From positions 1 through 48,252 of the forward strand of contig DWWL01000041.1 of assembly GCA_019119775.1 (NCBI GenBank): DNA of 48,252 bases, read 5' to 3'. The position numbers and the translations under genes are program-made. The notes under the pieces were generated by a model. That model had not been told where the DNA came from, searched no databases, and saw only the letters and a list, made by a program, of their open reading frames with translations. The first letter of the stretch is position 1. Each line of letters opens with the position of its first letter. Positions 8,834-16,313 of the stretch are shown piece by piece. This DNA comes from Candidatus Lachnoclostridium pullistercoris. GTDB lineage: Bacteria > Bacillota > Clostridia > Lachnospirales > Lachnospiraceae.

Positions 8834-8853
8834 GTATATCGTATACGATATAC
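8834..8853. promoter_or_regulatory. 20-bp perfect palindrome, probable GntR operator
   Basis: GTATATCGTATACGATATAC reads identically on both strands. It lies immediately downstream of the -10 of the dehydratase promoter, covering the expected transcription start, in the divergent region shared with the gntR gene. TATAC-type palindromes are typical of FCD-class GntR regulators, so this is the natural binding site (inference). Confidence 0.7.
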
Positions 8854-8861
8854 GATTTATG

Positions 8862-8889
8862 ATTCTATCATAGCTCTCCTTTTCCGCAA
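8862..8889 (-). promoter_or_regulatory. Promoter of the dehydratase operon
   Basis: On the minus strand TTGCGG (8884-8889) and TGA TAGAAT (-10 at 8862-8867) are separated by 16 bases. The predicted start, near 8855, abuts the 20-bp palindrome. Confidence 0.65.
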
Positions 8890-8948
8890 TTTCAAGCATT
8901 TTCGCGTCCGTTCCGGCAAAGACATTCCGGCAAAGCGGCAGGTTTATA

Positions 8949-8977
8949 TTGTAAAGTGGGATAATTTCAGATAAAAT
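8949..8977 (+). promoter_or_regulatory. Promoter of the gntR gene
   Basis: TTGTAA (8949-8954) and TAAAAT (8972-8977) with a 17-base spacer, 40 bases before the gntR start. Between this and the divergent promoter is a short direct repeat, TTCCGGCAAAG at 8911-8921 and 8925-8935. Confidence 0.55.
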
Positions 8978-9016
8978 AACGGTAATTGATTTTGAACTGC
9001 ATGCTGAGGTGTACTT

Positions 9017-9661
9017 ATGGAATCGTTAGAAATCATGCCGGTGAGAGTGCGGATCACCGCCATTTTAAAAAAAGCCATTTATTCCGGAGAATACGGGAGC
9101 GGGGAGGAACTGAGCCTGACTAAGGTGGCGGCCCAGCTGGGAGTCAGCCGCACTCCCGTGCGGGAGGCGTTTCAGACTCTTGCCGCCGAGGGGCTGATCA
9201 CTCTCCGCATGAACAAAGGCGCCATTGTCAATCCCATCGATGAGAAATTTATCCGGGACGCGTTTGAGATGAGGATCCTGCTGGAATCGGAGGCGGCCGC
9301 CAGGGCCGCGAAGAACGGCATGGACGCGTCCGCCCTTCTGGAGCGGCTCTCTTCCATGAAGGACCGGCTGGACACCCTGGGCCGGGCAGAATATGAACGT
9401 CTGAACCAGGACATCCACATGAGCATCTGGAACGCAGCGGACAACCGCAGACTGAAAAATTATCTTCTGGAGCTGTGGAACGGCCCCAGCACCGGCCGCT
9501 CCGTCTCTGACGAGGAGAGACATTTCCGGCAGTCCACCGCCGAGCACATCCGCATTCTGCGCCATATTCAGGCCGGACAGGCGGAGGAGGCGAAAAAGGC
9601 CATGGCCGGCCACATTTCCAGAAGCATGGACAATATCCTAAGGGCGTACCGCAGGGGCTGA
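9017..9661 (+). CDS. GntR family regulator with FCD ligand-binding domain
   Basis: This 214-residue protein has a winged-helix GntR domain in residues 7-72 (ILKKAIYSGEYGSGEELSLTKVA then LGVSRTPVREAFQTLAAEGL). The FCD domain follows, with the metal/carboxylate-binding pattern D-x3-H-x3-W (NQDIHMSIW) and later His residues (EHIRILRHI, MAGHISRSM). FCD-GntR proteins typically sense organic acids, consistent with control of the divergent dehydratase genes. TGAGGTG precedes ATG. Its last 24 bases overlap the end of the convergent kinase gene. Confidence 0.9.
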   Translation: MESLEIMPVRVRITAILKKAIYSGEYGSGEELSLTKVAAQLGVSRTPVREAFQTLAAEGLITLRMNKGAIVNPIDEKFIRDAFEMRILLESEAAARAAKNGMDASALLERLSSMKDRLDTLGRAEYERLNQDIHMSIWNAADNRRLKNYLLELWNGPSTGRSVSDEERHFRQSTAEHIRILRHIQAGQAEEAKKAMAGHISRSMDNILRAYRRG

Positions 9662-10207
9662 GGCCCCCGCCTGCCCGCCCCTCATCCATCCGGACAGCCG
9701 GCGTTTTATCTCCTTCTCCACCTCATACTTTCCATCGGTCAGAATGTACTCACAGCCATTTTTCCGGCAGAGCTCAAGAGCCCGGCGATTGTCCGCCAGG
9801 ACCAGCTCTTTCGTGCAGTAAGAATCGTCCAGCCTCTTTTCCGCCGCATTGGCATATTTTTTAATCTCATCAAAATGGTGCTCAATATAGTGCTCCGTCA
9901 TCACCAGGCAGAAAAAGCGGATGTTCTTTCTGTAGTCCGGCGCAAAATCTTTTTCCCAGTCAAAAGGAAGGTAGACTCCCTCCACCACCAGATCCTGGCA
10001 GTTTTCCACAGCCGTCTTGATCATTTCCCTCACGATCGGCCAGAGAAGCTCTCTCAGCTCCTCATCATCCTCCGGAGTGAGATCTGTATATCCGCTCCGG
10101 ATCAGTCCCATTTTCAGCCAGTCCAAAGACAGATAGGGACAGCCGTACAGCTCCAGAAGTCTCTGGGCCAGAACCGTCTTTCCGGCGTGGGAAGGACCTC
10201 CGATCAT
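9638..10207 (-). CDS. P-loop kinase (adenylate kinase / 2-phosphoglycerate kinase-like)
   Basis: This 189-residue protein has a Walker A motif at its very N-terminus (IGGPSHAGKTVLAQRL), a substrate-loop stretch LSLDWLKMGLIRSG and a Walker-B-like LVVEGVYLPFDW. The rest resembles small nucleoside/phosphoglycerate kinases; the substrate is unknown. Starting at ATG 10207 gives a TAATG overlap with the stop of the upstream glycosyltransferase gene, with GGTGG as ribosome site. The 3' end overlaps gntR on the other strand by 24 bases. Confidence 0.7.
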   Translation of the reverse strand: MIGGPSHAGKTVLAQRLLELYGCPYLSLDWLKMGLIRSGYTDLTPEDDEELRELLWPIVREMIKTAVENCQDLVVEGVYLPFDWEKDFAPDYRKNIRFFCLVMTEHYIEHHFDEIKKYANAAEKRLDDSYCTKELVLADNRRALELCRKNGCEYILTDGKYEVEKEIKRRLSGWMRGGQAGASAPAVRP

Positions 10208-11058
10208 TAAAACCACCGCCCATCTCCCCCTTCCGCCTGCCATTCCCGCCCGGCCAGTCTCATATAGTGCTTGTAAAGCACCCCAAACCGGTAGACATAC
10301 CCCGGTTTCCAGGGCTTTGCCTTTCCGCAGAAATGAAGGACGGCCGTGTGCTCCATCACCCAGTCCAGATCACAGACTCCGCCGCTGCGCAGCAGATAGT
10401 TGTTGTAATTGCGGGCGTCATAATTCCAGACAGCGTCGTCCACAGGCAGGATCCTGCGCCCGTACAGGGCGTTTAACAAATCCTGGTCGGGAAGAAGGAG
10501 TTCCCTTCCGTGCTCCCGCACAAACTGAAACAGCTCCTCCGGCTGTATTTCCAGGCGCCCGGCCTTTAAGTCCATCAGGAGGACGCCGGAATTATAATAA
10601 TCGCTTCCGCTGTCTAAGCGCACCCGGTTCACCCGGTTGGCCAGCTCTGTCATGCCGGTGTGGGCCGCGGCCGCAAACAGGCTTCCCCTCAGATCCATTT
10701 CCCATAACGGGCGCAGAGGATTGATGATCAGTGTGTCCGGGTCCAGGTACAGGACACGGTCCAGGCGCTCCGGCAGCAGACGGGAAGCCAGCAGGCGGTA
10801 GTACATCTCCTTCGGATACTGCCTTGTGACCGGCGCATCCTGAAACAGGCTGCCTTCCACCCTGACGGGATAAAACTTCATGCCGAATTGGCGGCATTTT
10901 TCCTCCGCCGTCTCCAGGCCATGGCGGGAGATGCCGCTGTAAAGCAGATAAAGCTCCGCTTTCTCACCCGGATTATTCAGATAAAATGACGTGAGCATCA
11001 CTGTCAGCTGAGGCAGGTAATTTTCATCCAGCGCAGCTAAAATGGATATGGTGTCCAT
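10207..11058 (-). CDS. Glycosyltransferase family 8 protein
   Basis: This 283-residue cytoplasmic GT-A enzyme of the LgtC type has ILAALDENYLPQLTVMLTS at the nucleotide-sugar site, the metal-binding DxD in VLYLDPDTLIIN, YYNSGVLLMDL, LPDQDLLNALYG and a late His region (VLHFCGKAKPWKP). It would transfer a hexose to a lipo-oligosaccharide or wall/teichoic acceptor. ATG 11058 follows AAGGAGGAAT; it lies ten bases after the acetyltransferase and is translationally coupled to the kinase. Confidence 0.88.
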   Translation of the reverse strand: MDTISILAALDENYLPQLTVMLTSFYLNNPGEKAELYLLYSGISRHGLETAEEKCRQFGMKFYPVRVEGSLFQDAPVTRQYPKEMYYRLLASRLLPERLDRVLYLDPDTLIINPLRPLWEMDLRGSLFAAAAHTGMTELANRVNRVRLDSGSDYYNSGVLLMDLKAGRLEIQPEELFQFVREHGRELLLPDQDLLNALYGRRILPVDDAVWNYDARNYNNYLLRSGGVCDLDWVMEHTAVLHFCGKAKPWKPGYVYRFGVLYKHYMRLAGREWQAEGGDGRWF

Positions 11059-11068
11059 AGATTCCTCC

Positions 11069-11560
11069 TTATGATTCCTGTTCTCCTCCCAGCCTGTGAA
11101 GCGTATCTCCCGCAATGCGGTACACGGTCCAGTCCGACATGGGCTCTGCCCCCAGAGACAGATAGAAATCAATGCTGGGCTTATTCCAGTCCAGACACCA
11201 CCACTCCAGGCGGCCGCAGCCCCGTTCCAGGGCGATGGCCGCCAGTTTTTTCAAGATTGCTTTTCCGTAACCTCTTCCCCGGTATTCCGGCTGTACATAC
11301 AGGTCTTCCAGATAGATTCCCGCTCTCCCCAGAAAGGTGGAAAAATTATGGAAAAACAGGGCAAAGCCCACTTCCTTTCCCTCTGCCGCCGCAAAAAGCA
11401 CCTCTGCCTTCTGCCTGTCGAAAATCCATTCCTCCAGCGTTTTCTCATCCGCCACCACTTCGTCCAGCATTTTCTCATAATCCGCCAGCTCTCTGATAAA
11501 CTTCAGGATCAGGGGCGTGTCTTCCCTATCCGCAAAGCGGAACGTCAGTTCTTCTCTCAT
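11069..11560 (-). CDS. GNAT N-acetyltransferase, diamine acetyltransferase-like
   Basis: This 163-residue protein has a full GNAT fold: the acetyl-CoA loop is YVQPEYRGRGYGKAILKKL, followed by GRLEWWCLDWNKPSIDFYLSLGA. The FIRELADYEKMLDEV N-terminus and WNKPSIDFY motif are those of spermidine/spermine acetyltransferase relatives (SAT1-like), suggesting a polyamine or small-amine substrate. GGAGGAG precedes ATG 11560. Likely co-transcribed with the glycosyltransferase and kinase. Confidence 0.85.
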   Translation of the reverse strand: MREELTFRFADREDTPLILKFIRELADYEKMLDEVVADEKTLEEWIFDRQKAEVLFAAAEGKEVGFALFFHNFSTFLGRAGIYLEDLYVQPEYRGRGYGKAILKKLAAIALERGCGRLEWWCLDWNKPSIDFYLSLGAEPMSDWTVYRIAGDTLHRLGGEQES

Positions 11561-11613
11561 AAGTATCTCTCCTCCCAGTATGCGGCTTTTCAGCCTCTGA
11601 TTCCTTCTTCCGT

Positions 11614-11826
11614 CTATTGATTTTCCGCCTGGTCATCCCGCCGGTTCCGGTCGTCCAGCAGGTACTCCCCGTAGTTGGTGACAAACAGCACCAGAAACAG
11701 GATCACCTCAATGGGCAGGGGAATCTCATAGCGGCTGCCCGATACCGCGCCGTAAAGAAAGCAGACGGCATCAAATCCCGCCGTAATTACGGCTGACTTC
11801 AGAAATGCAAGCAGCAAACGATTCAT
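11614..11826 (-). CDS. Small hydrophobic membrane protein, unknown function
   Basis: The 70-residue product has two probable membrane segments (LLLAFLKSAVITAGFDAVCFLYG and IPLPIEVILFLVLFVTNYG) and an acidic/basic polar tail (LLDDRNRRDDQAENQ). CTGGAGGAATGAG precedes ATG 11826, supporting translation. It follows the ATC hydrolase gene by 18 bases and probably belongs to that operon. I do not recognise the family. Confidence 0.6.
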   Translation of the reverse strand: MNRLLLAFLKSAVITAGFDAVCFLYGAVSGSRYEIPLPIEVILFLVLFVTNYGEYLLDDRNRRDDQAENQ

Positions 11827-11844
11827 CTCATTCCTCCAGTGATT

Positions 11845-12546
11845 TTATTTCCGCTCCGGGCAGATGTTAAAGTTCTCTTTCTCATAGCTTCGGATCACAT
11901 CCGCCATCTCTTTTCCGTATTCGTTTTCAAAATCCTTAAGCACCTGTCTGCATAGGTTCTCTCCCTCATCTCCAAAGATCCCCCGGACCATCTCTCCAAT
12001 GCCGTAAAATGTGTGGGCGCAGTGATAGTCAAACCCTTTCACAAACTCCATATGCTTCCGGGTATCCGTCTCCGCCGTCATTCCGGAATTGTACACCCGG
12101 AATATGCAGCAGTCCTCGTGGTGCTTCGTCTGCACCGTGCGGAACTGAATATCCCCGTTAAAGCCCTGGTTGATGGCCTCATCCAGGCAGGAACAGTAAA
12201 GAGCCCCCGCCTCAGCCGCCCCAAAGTCCTGAAATGCCTTATACCAGGGACAGACTGTCACATGGGACTCAAAATCAGGGGTGATACTCACAATCTCCGC
12301 CCGGTTGGCCGTGCCTGTTCTCACCGCCTCATCTGAGGACACCCATTCTCCATAGCGGCAGAATGTGCCGTAGTCCAAGGTCTCTCCCGCTGCGATCGCC
12401 CGCTGGGCCATGCGGCTTCCCCGCTGCATTCCGTAATGCTTTACCCCGTGGAGAAAAGCTGCCTTTCCCTTCTCACCAAACTGCTCTGTCAGATGTCTGT
12501 AGTAGGCAGCCACCAGAAACACCTGCGTTCTCTCTGAAAAACTCAT
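11845..12546 (-). CDS. L-2-amino-thiazoline-4-carboxylic acid (ATC) hydrolase family protein
   Basis: This 233-residue protein matches the ATC hydrolase family: N-terminal YYRHLTEQFGEKGKAAFLHGVKHYG, central ESHVTVCPWYKAFQDFG, the C-x-C/DE segment LYCSCLDEAINQGF, and the late HHEDCCIFRV. ATC hydrolase opens the thiazoline ring on the route to cysteine, but most clostridial members are uncharacterised. ATG overlaps the stop of the preceding small gene (ATGA), showing translational coupling. Confidence 0.8.
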   Translation of the reverse strand: MSFSERTQVFLVAAYYRHLTEQFGEKGKAAFLHGVKHYGMQRGSRMAQRAIAAGETLDYGTFCRYGEWVSSDEAVRTGTANRAEIVSITPDFESHVTVCPWYKAFQDFGAAEAGALYCSCLDEAINQGFNGDIQFRTVQTKHHEDCCIFRVYNSGMTAETDTRKHMEFVKGFDYHCAHTFYGIGEMVRGIFGDEGENLCRQVLKDFENEYGKEMADVIRSYEKENFNICPERK

Positions 12547-12878
12547 GCCTCTCCTCCCAGTTTTCCTTCCATATCTTCCTTCAGCACGCTGCGGATCCCG
12601 TCTACAGTGGCCGGGCCCAGCTTCATCACATGGATCTCCCCGCAGACCTGGTCCAGACCTTCCTCAAAGGTCAGCTTGGGCTTGCGCACCAGCAGATCCT
12701 TCAGCGCCGTATAGTAGACAAATTCATAGGTGACATCCTTCTGATGGAGCACCTCCTGCAGCCGTTCCCGCACCTGTTTTTTGTGGGCCGGTCCCCCGGA
12801 AAATACCCGCTCCGTAAACTCCCGGTAATCTCTGGCCTTCTGCGGCCCGCTGCGAAAATCAAACCATCCTCTTCCCAT
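12543..12878 (-). CDS. Small protein of unknown function, coupled to ATC hydrolase
   Basis: The 111-residue soluble protein is rich in charged residues (KARDYREFTERVFSGG, VRERLQEVLHQKD, LTFEEGLDQVCGEI). No domain recognised. I prefer ATG 12878, ten bases after GGAGG, to the ATG at 12887, which sits one base from it. The stop overlaps the ATC hydrolase start by four bases, so the two products may act together. Confidence 0.65.
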   Translation of the reverse strand: MGRGWFDFRSGPQKARDYREFTERVFSGGPAHKKQVRERLQEVLHQKDVTYEFVYYTALKDLLVRKPKLTFEEGLDQVCGEIHVMKLGPATVDGIRSVLKEDMEGKLGGEA

Positions 12879-12896
12879 CTCTGTCATTCCTCCGCT

Positions 12897-13030
12897 TTAA
12901 TCATCCAGTCTAATCCAGTACCGCTCCAGTTCCACTTTCCGTTCCGGTTCAAATACTGCAGATTCGTAAACTCCCGGCGGAATGCCTGAATCTCGTTCTC
13001 ATATTCCATAGACGGAACTACCAGTTTCAT
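12897..13030 (-). pseudogene. Remnant of a GNAT acetyltransferase gene (large internal deletion)
   Basis: From ATG 13030 (GGGG nine bases upstream) the reading begins KLVVPSMEYENEIQAFRREF, a typical N-terminus of a clostridial GNAT protein. About 22 codons in, switching by two bases gives ESAVFEPERKVELERYWIRL before a TAA at 12897-12899, the usual C-terminus of the same family. The roughly 130 codons between, including the acetyl-CoA site, are absent. The two ends are therefore joined out of frame; the uninterrupted frame ends later at a chance stop. Confidence 0.65.
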
Positions 13031-13045
13031 GTCTTTCATCCCCTT

Positions 13046-13615
13046 TTATATATTCATCACGCAGAACACCGCCAGGACCTGTACCATCAGAATCATGGGC
13101 AGACCCACGGCAAAATAACTTTTTCTCACCTTATGCCGGAACAGATACATGGCGGCCAGTCCGCCGGCGGCTCCGCCCAAAAAGGCCAGGGCCAGCAGCG
13201 TGACAATCCGGATTCTTTTCCGGTTTCTCACCGCCTTCCATTTATCTATGCCGAAAGCGGCAAAAGTCACGGCATTCACTGCCAGAAGATAGGCGGAAAA
13301 CACCCGGTGGGCCGAAAAAAACTCCGGGAACGCAAAAGAGAGGGCATCCTTGTGTCCGCCTCTGAAAAACACCAGTCCCAGAATCTCCAGAGCCAGAACG
13401 CACAGGAGAAAAACTCTGGCCATCATATTGCTCTTATCTGCTTTCCGATCCAGAATCAGAATCCCCGCAAGGATTCCAGGCGCTCCGCCGAAAAGGCCCG
13501 CTGCTATCAGTATGCCGTTGATCCGCCGCCCGCTGCGGCCGTACAACCAGGCGTCAGCCGCCTCCAGACAGAATCCTGCCAGGTTGATGCCTGCCAGATA
13601 ATATTCCGGTCTCAC
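13046..13615 (-). CDS. DUF1294 membrane protein with an apparent internal duplication
   Basis: The C-terminal half (VNAVTFAAFGIDKWKAVRNRKR, LALAFLGGAAGGLAAMYLFRHKVRK) is a clear DUF1294 domain with two to three membrane helices. The N-terminal half (INLAGFCLEAADAWLYGRSGRRI, AGLFGGAPGILAGILILDRKADK) follows the same order of motifs in a more diverged form, so the protein reads as two tandem DUF1294 units. Starts at GTG 13615 (ten bases from GGAGG), ATG 13624 and ATG 13642 are all in frame; only GTG has normal spacing. Function unknown. Confidence 0.75.
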   Translation of the reverse strand: MRPEYYLAGINLAGFCLEAADAWLYGRSGRRINGILIAAGLFGGAPGILAGILILDRKADKSNMMARVFLLCVLALEILGLVFFRGGHKDALSFAFPEFFSAHRVFSAYLLAVNAVTFAAFGIDKWKAVRNRKRIRIVTLLALAFLGGAAGGLAAMYLFRHKVRKSYFAVGLPMILMVQVLAVFCVMNI

Positions 13616-13678
13616 CGTTCTCATTCCTCCCCGCTCAGACATTCCCGCTGCCCCGTCTTCGTCTGCCCGCCGAAACGA

Positions 13679-14056
13679 TCACAGCCTTTTCAGAATTTCT
13701 TTTCTCTTTGCCTCGTACTCCTCCCCCGTAATGGTTCCCGCCTCATACAGGGCCTTCGCGGCATCCAGGCGCTCTCTGATATCTTTCTCCAGAGTCTCTG
13801 TCTCTGAGTGCTCTGATTTCGACTCCTGTCTCTCCTCATTTTCAATGATAATCTCATGGGAGGACACGCCTTTATCTGAAAGCGCATTGATTCCGTTGGT
13901 GATTGTGATCACCGCCGCTATGGCCGTCCAGAATACGCCGAACAGGCCGGCCGAGGGGATCACTATTGTCACTCCGATCAGACAGAAAATTAGTCCTGTG
14001 ACCAGTCCAACCGCTGACTGCGCCTTTCCCGGCTTCACTCTGATTTTTTTTGACAT
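13679..14056 (-). CDS. Small membrane protein with C-terminal SHOCT domain
   Basis: The 125-residue product has a basic N-terminus (MSKKIRVKPGKAQS), two membrane helices (VGLVTGLIFCLIGVTIVIPSAGLFGVFWTAIAAVITI) and a charged linker. It ends in a SHOCT oligomerisation motif (RLDAAKALYEAGTITGEEYEAKRKEIL). GGAGG lies 11 bases before ATG 14056. SHOCT proteins are common, mostly uncharacterised and often envelope-associated. Confidence 0.8.
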   Translation of the reverse strand: MSKKIRVKPGKAQSAVGLVTGLIFCLIGVTIVIPSAGLFGVFWTAIAAVITITNGINALSDKGVSSHEIIIENEERQESKSEHSETETLEKDIRERLDAAKALYEAGTITGEEYEAKRKEILKRL

Positions 14057-14197
14057 TTTGAAACGATCCTCCTTCCAGTTTATCCGGAAGCATTTCCGCT
14101 GCTTCCATTTTCCCTGTCCGGCTGCCACAGCTGCCGTCAGTACATTCAGTATATCACACAGAAACAGAAATGGTATTACATATCTCTTACCATTCAT

Positions 14198-14388
14198 TAA
14201 AATTTGTCCGGCTCCAAAACTGTCCGGCTCCCGCCGGTATTCTTAATTTTCCGCCCCTGAACCCATATCTCCTCTCCCCCGAAAGCCCGAATTTTTCAGG
14301 GCACCGTCCATGACTTTTTCGCCGATTCAATTGGCCCTGCCTTCGTTTCAAATGAATCCTTTCCGCCATAGGGCTTTACTGTATTTCA
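14198..14388. other. Intergenic region, nothing recognised
   Basis: About 190 bases between the SHOCT gene and the next small membrane protein gene. I found no RNA gene or convincing reading frame, only scattered AT-rich upstream sequence. Confidence 0.5.
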
Positions 14389-14574
14389 CTACATAAGGAT
14401 CGCTGTATTCAGAAACATTCCTATAATAAGCAGAATAAGTCCAAAACAGAGACTGGATAAAATGGTATGACGCTCCGTCTCCTCTTTATCTTTGCCCCGA
14501 ATTGCCTTGATCAGCTGAACCGGAAACAGAAATCCCAAAATCAACAAACACACCACCAAAACATTTCCTACCAT
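14389..14574 (-). CDS. Two-helix small membrane protein, unknown function
   Basis: The 61-residue product has two clear hydrophobic segments (VVCLLILGFLFPVQLI and CFGLILLIIGMFLNTAIL) around a charged cytoplasmic loop (RGKDKEETER). AAGGGGG lies before ATG 14574. It stands alone between promoter-like AT-rich stretches. I do not recognise a family. Confidence 0.6.
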   Translation of the reverse strand: MVGNVLVVCLLILGFLFPVQLIKAIRGKDKEETERHTILSSLCFGLILLIIGMFLNTAILM

Positions 14575-14709
14575 CCCGCTGTCCCCCTTGTTTTATCGTA
14601 TGAAATATATTCCATCCATCATAAACTATACCATATCCCGCTGTTCCGGGGTTATTTATGTATAAATTCGCACCTGTCCGGGACGCTCCTTCTGAAAAAC
14701 TGCCTGCCC

Positions 14710-15663
14710 TTAAAACAGCACGGCGCACAAAAACGGCACGCTGAAGATCGCCATCACGCTGGTGACAAACACCGCCCGGCTGCACAGTCCGGCGTTGCCG
14801 CCGTGGGCCTGGGCGAAAATCACCGCGTTGGACGCGGACGGCATCGCCATCAGCATCACCCCGATGGAGACAATCAGACCTTCCCCCGCAAGCCGGGAAA
14901 AGATCAGGTAGTAGACCACCGGAACCACAAACATTTTCACCAGGCTGTATCTGAGGAGATATTTTTCTGACAAAATCCCTTTCCAGGAGGTTCCGGCCAG
15001 GGATGAGCCGATGATCAGCATGGCCACCGGCGTGGTGATCCCGCCCAGATACTGAAAAGTCTGATGGATCACGCTGGGCTGACGGATGTCTGCCAGACAG
15101 AGAATACAGGCGGCAAAAGAAGCCAGAATGGGCGGATGGAGCATTTTCTTTCCCAGCTTTAAGAGCAGTCCTTTTCCGCCGTCTGCCCGGCTGTTTTCCG
15201 CCTTCTCCTCCTCCCCCATAAACAGCGGTTCCCCGTACAAAAACATCAGAAGATTATTGGGAATCAGAAAGATCGACGCAAACACCAGCGCCTCCTCCCC
15301 GAACACTGCCTGCACCACCGGAAATCCCAGGAACGCGCAGTTGGACATGGTCAGCAGAAAGGAGTACGCCTTTCTGTTCTCCCGGATCCCTAAAACTCTC
15401 ACAAAAACTGCCGTCAGAAGCGGAGCCAGCACCGCCATCAGCCCGAAAATCCCCAGGGTATAAAACAGTTCCGACGGCTCCTCAAACGGGCTTCCCTCAG
15501 CCACGGAGGCAATAATCATGCAGGGAATGCTGATCTTGATCAGGATGGCCGTCAGCCTCCCCGCCAGCTTTTCATCCATCAGCCCGGCTTTGTTTGCGCC
15601 GTATCCGGCCAGCATCAGCAGAAAAAATACGATCATCTGCTCTGTGATTTTCATAACATCCAT
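14710..15663 (-). CDS. AEC (auxin efflux carrier) family permease
   Basis: This 317-residue protein has about ten membrane segments and the AEC/PIN fold signatures: GYGANKAGLMDE near the N-terminus, SNCAFLGFPVVQAVFGEEAL, ITTPVAMLIIGSSLAG, and MAMPSASNAVIFAQAHGGN near the C-terminus. AEC proteins export or import organic acids such as malate or malonate; the substrate here is unknown. ATG 15663 follows GAGGAGAGG. Downstream of crcB by 34 bases, so the two may be co-transcribed. Confidence 0.88.
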   Translation of the reverse strand: MDVMKITEQMIVFFLLMLAGYGANKAGLMDEKLAGRLTAILIKISIPCMIIASVAEGSPFEEPSELFYTLGIFGLMAVLAPLLTAVFVRVLGIRENRKAYSFLLTMSNCAFLGFPVVQAVFGEEALVFASIFLIPNNLLMFLYGEPLFMGEEEKAENSRADGGKGLLLKLGKKMLHPPILASFAACILCLADIRQPSVIHQTFQYLGGITTPVAMLIIGSSLAGTSWKGILSEKYLLRYSLVKMFVVPVVYYLIFSRLAGEGLIVSIGVMLMAMPSASNAVIFAQAHGGNAGLCSRAVFVTSVMAIFSVPFLCAVLF

Positions 15664-15697
15664 TTTTCTTTTCCTCTCCTCTTTTTCTTCCCCTCGC

Positions 15698-16063
15698 TTA
15701 TCCCGCCAGTTTCTGCCCCGCCGCGGCCGCGAGAATGCCGCCAGCCATGCTGAGGCACGCGTACAGCAGCGCCATCGGCATATTTCCATTTTTTATCAGC
15801 TCTTCCGTCTCCAGGGCGAAAGAGGAAAACGTAGTAAAGCCTCCGCAGACTCCCGTCTTTAAAAACAGCACGAGCCTCGGATTTAAGGGGCGGCTCTTCC
15901 ACGCCAGGGCCGCGATCACCCCGATGACAAACGATCCGGCCACATTGATCAGAAATGTTTTCAGCGGAAACGCGCTCTGATCCCCCAGGGGAATCAGCCC
16001 GATCAAATACCGGCAGACAGCTCCGATCCATCCGCCGGCTCCTACAATAATACACTCAATCAC
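15698..16063 (-). CDS. crcB: Fluoride ion channel CrcB/Fluc
   Basis: This 121-residue, four-helix protein matches Fluc fluoride exporters: GAGGWIGAVCRYLIG at the N-terminus, FLINVAGSFVIGV in helix 2, and GVCGGFTTFSSFALET with the conserved Phe box. The start is GTG 16063, with GAGGAG 5 bases upstream; an ATG three bases further out is in another frame and stops immediately. Fluc works as an antiparallel dimer, and a single gene suffices. No fluoride riboswitch was seen upstream. Confidence 0.92.
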   Translation of the reverse strand: MIECIIVGAGGWIGAVCRYLIGLIPLGDQSAFPLKTFLINVAGSFVIGVIAALAWKSRPLNPRLVLFLKTGVCGGFTTFSSFALETEELIKNGNMPMALLYACLSMAGGILAAAAGQKLAG

Positions 16064-16143
16064 ATTCTCTCCTCTTTTCCTTCTTATTCCGGATTCTCAC
16101 GTCCGGGACTGTGCCCGGATCTTTTTGTCCGTTTTTCTCATTT

Positions 16144-16149
16144 ATTATA
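16144..16149 (-). promoter_or_regulatory. Extended -10 element of the crcB promoter
   Basis: Minus-strand TTTTGC TATAAT (hexamer at 16144-16149) about 85 bases ahead of crcB. No good -35 is visible 17 bases upstream, as is common for extended -10 promoters. Confidence 0.5.
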
Positions 16150-16171
16150 GCAAAACTTCTTCCGCATTTCT

Positions 16172-16200
16172 TTACTTTCCGTCTGTTTTTTTGATATAAT
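16172..16200 (+). promoter_or_regulatory. Promoter of the VOC gene (extended -10)
   Basis: TGA TATAAT (hexamer 16195-16200) with TTACTT 17 bases upstream. The transcript would start near 16207, inside a GC-rich segment, giving a leader of about 107 bases. Confidence 0.6.
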
Positions 16201-16313
16201 GAGCGAAAGCGAGCCCGCGGGGGCCTGCCCACGCGAGGCGAACGGCGAATACCGTCCGCAGGCAGGGCCTGTGGAATAATTGTCTCTGAAAAAATGGTCG
16301 GAGGAGGAATTTT
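16201..16313 (+). other. GC-rich, hairpin-forming leader upstream of the VOC gene
   Basis: The leader contains CCTGCC (16224-16229) complementary to GGCAGG (16261-16266), an inner ACGG/CCGT hairpin (16242-16245 with 16252-16255), and CCCGCGGG at 16214-16221. It contrasts with the AT-rich promoter before it. There is no U-run, so it is not a terminator. I could not match it to a known riboswitch. Confidence 0.4.

Noticed and set aside
16064-16150. Fluoride riboswitch ahead of crcB
   Set aside because: The leader on the minus strand has small CCGG hairpins but none of the conserved crcB-motif segments.
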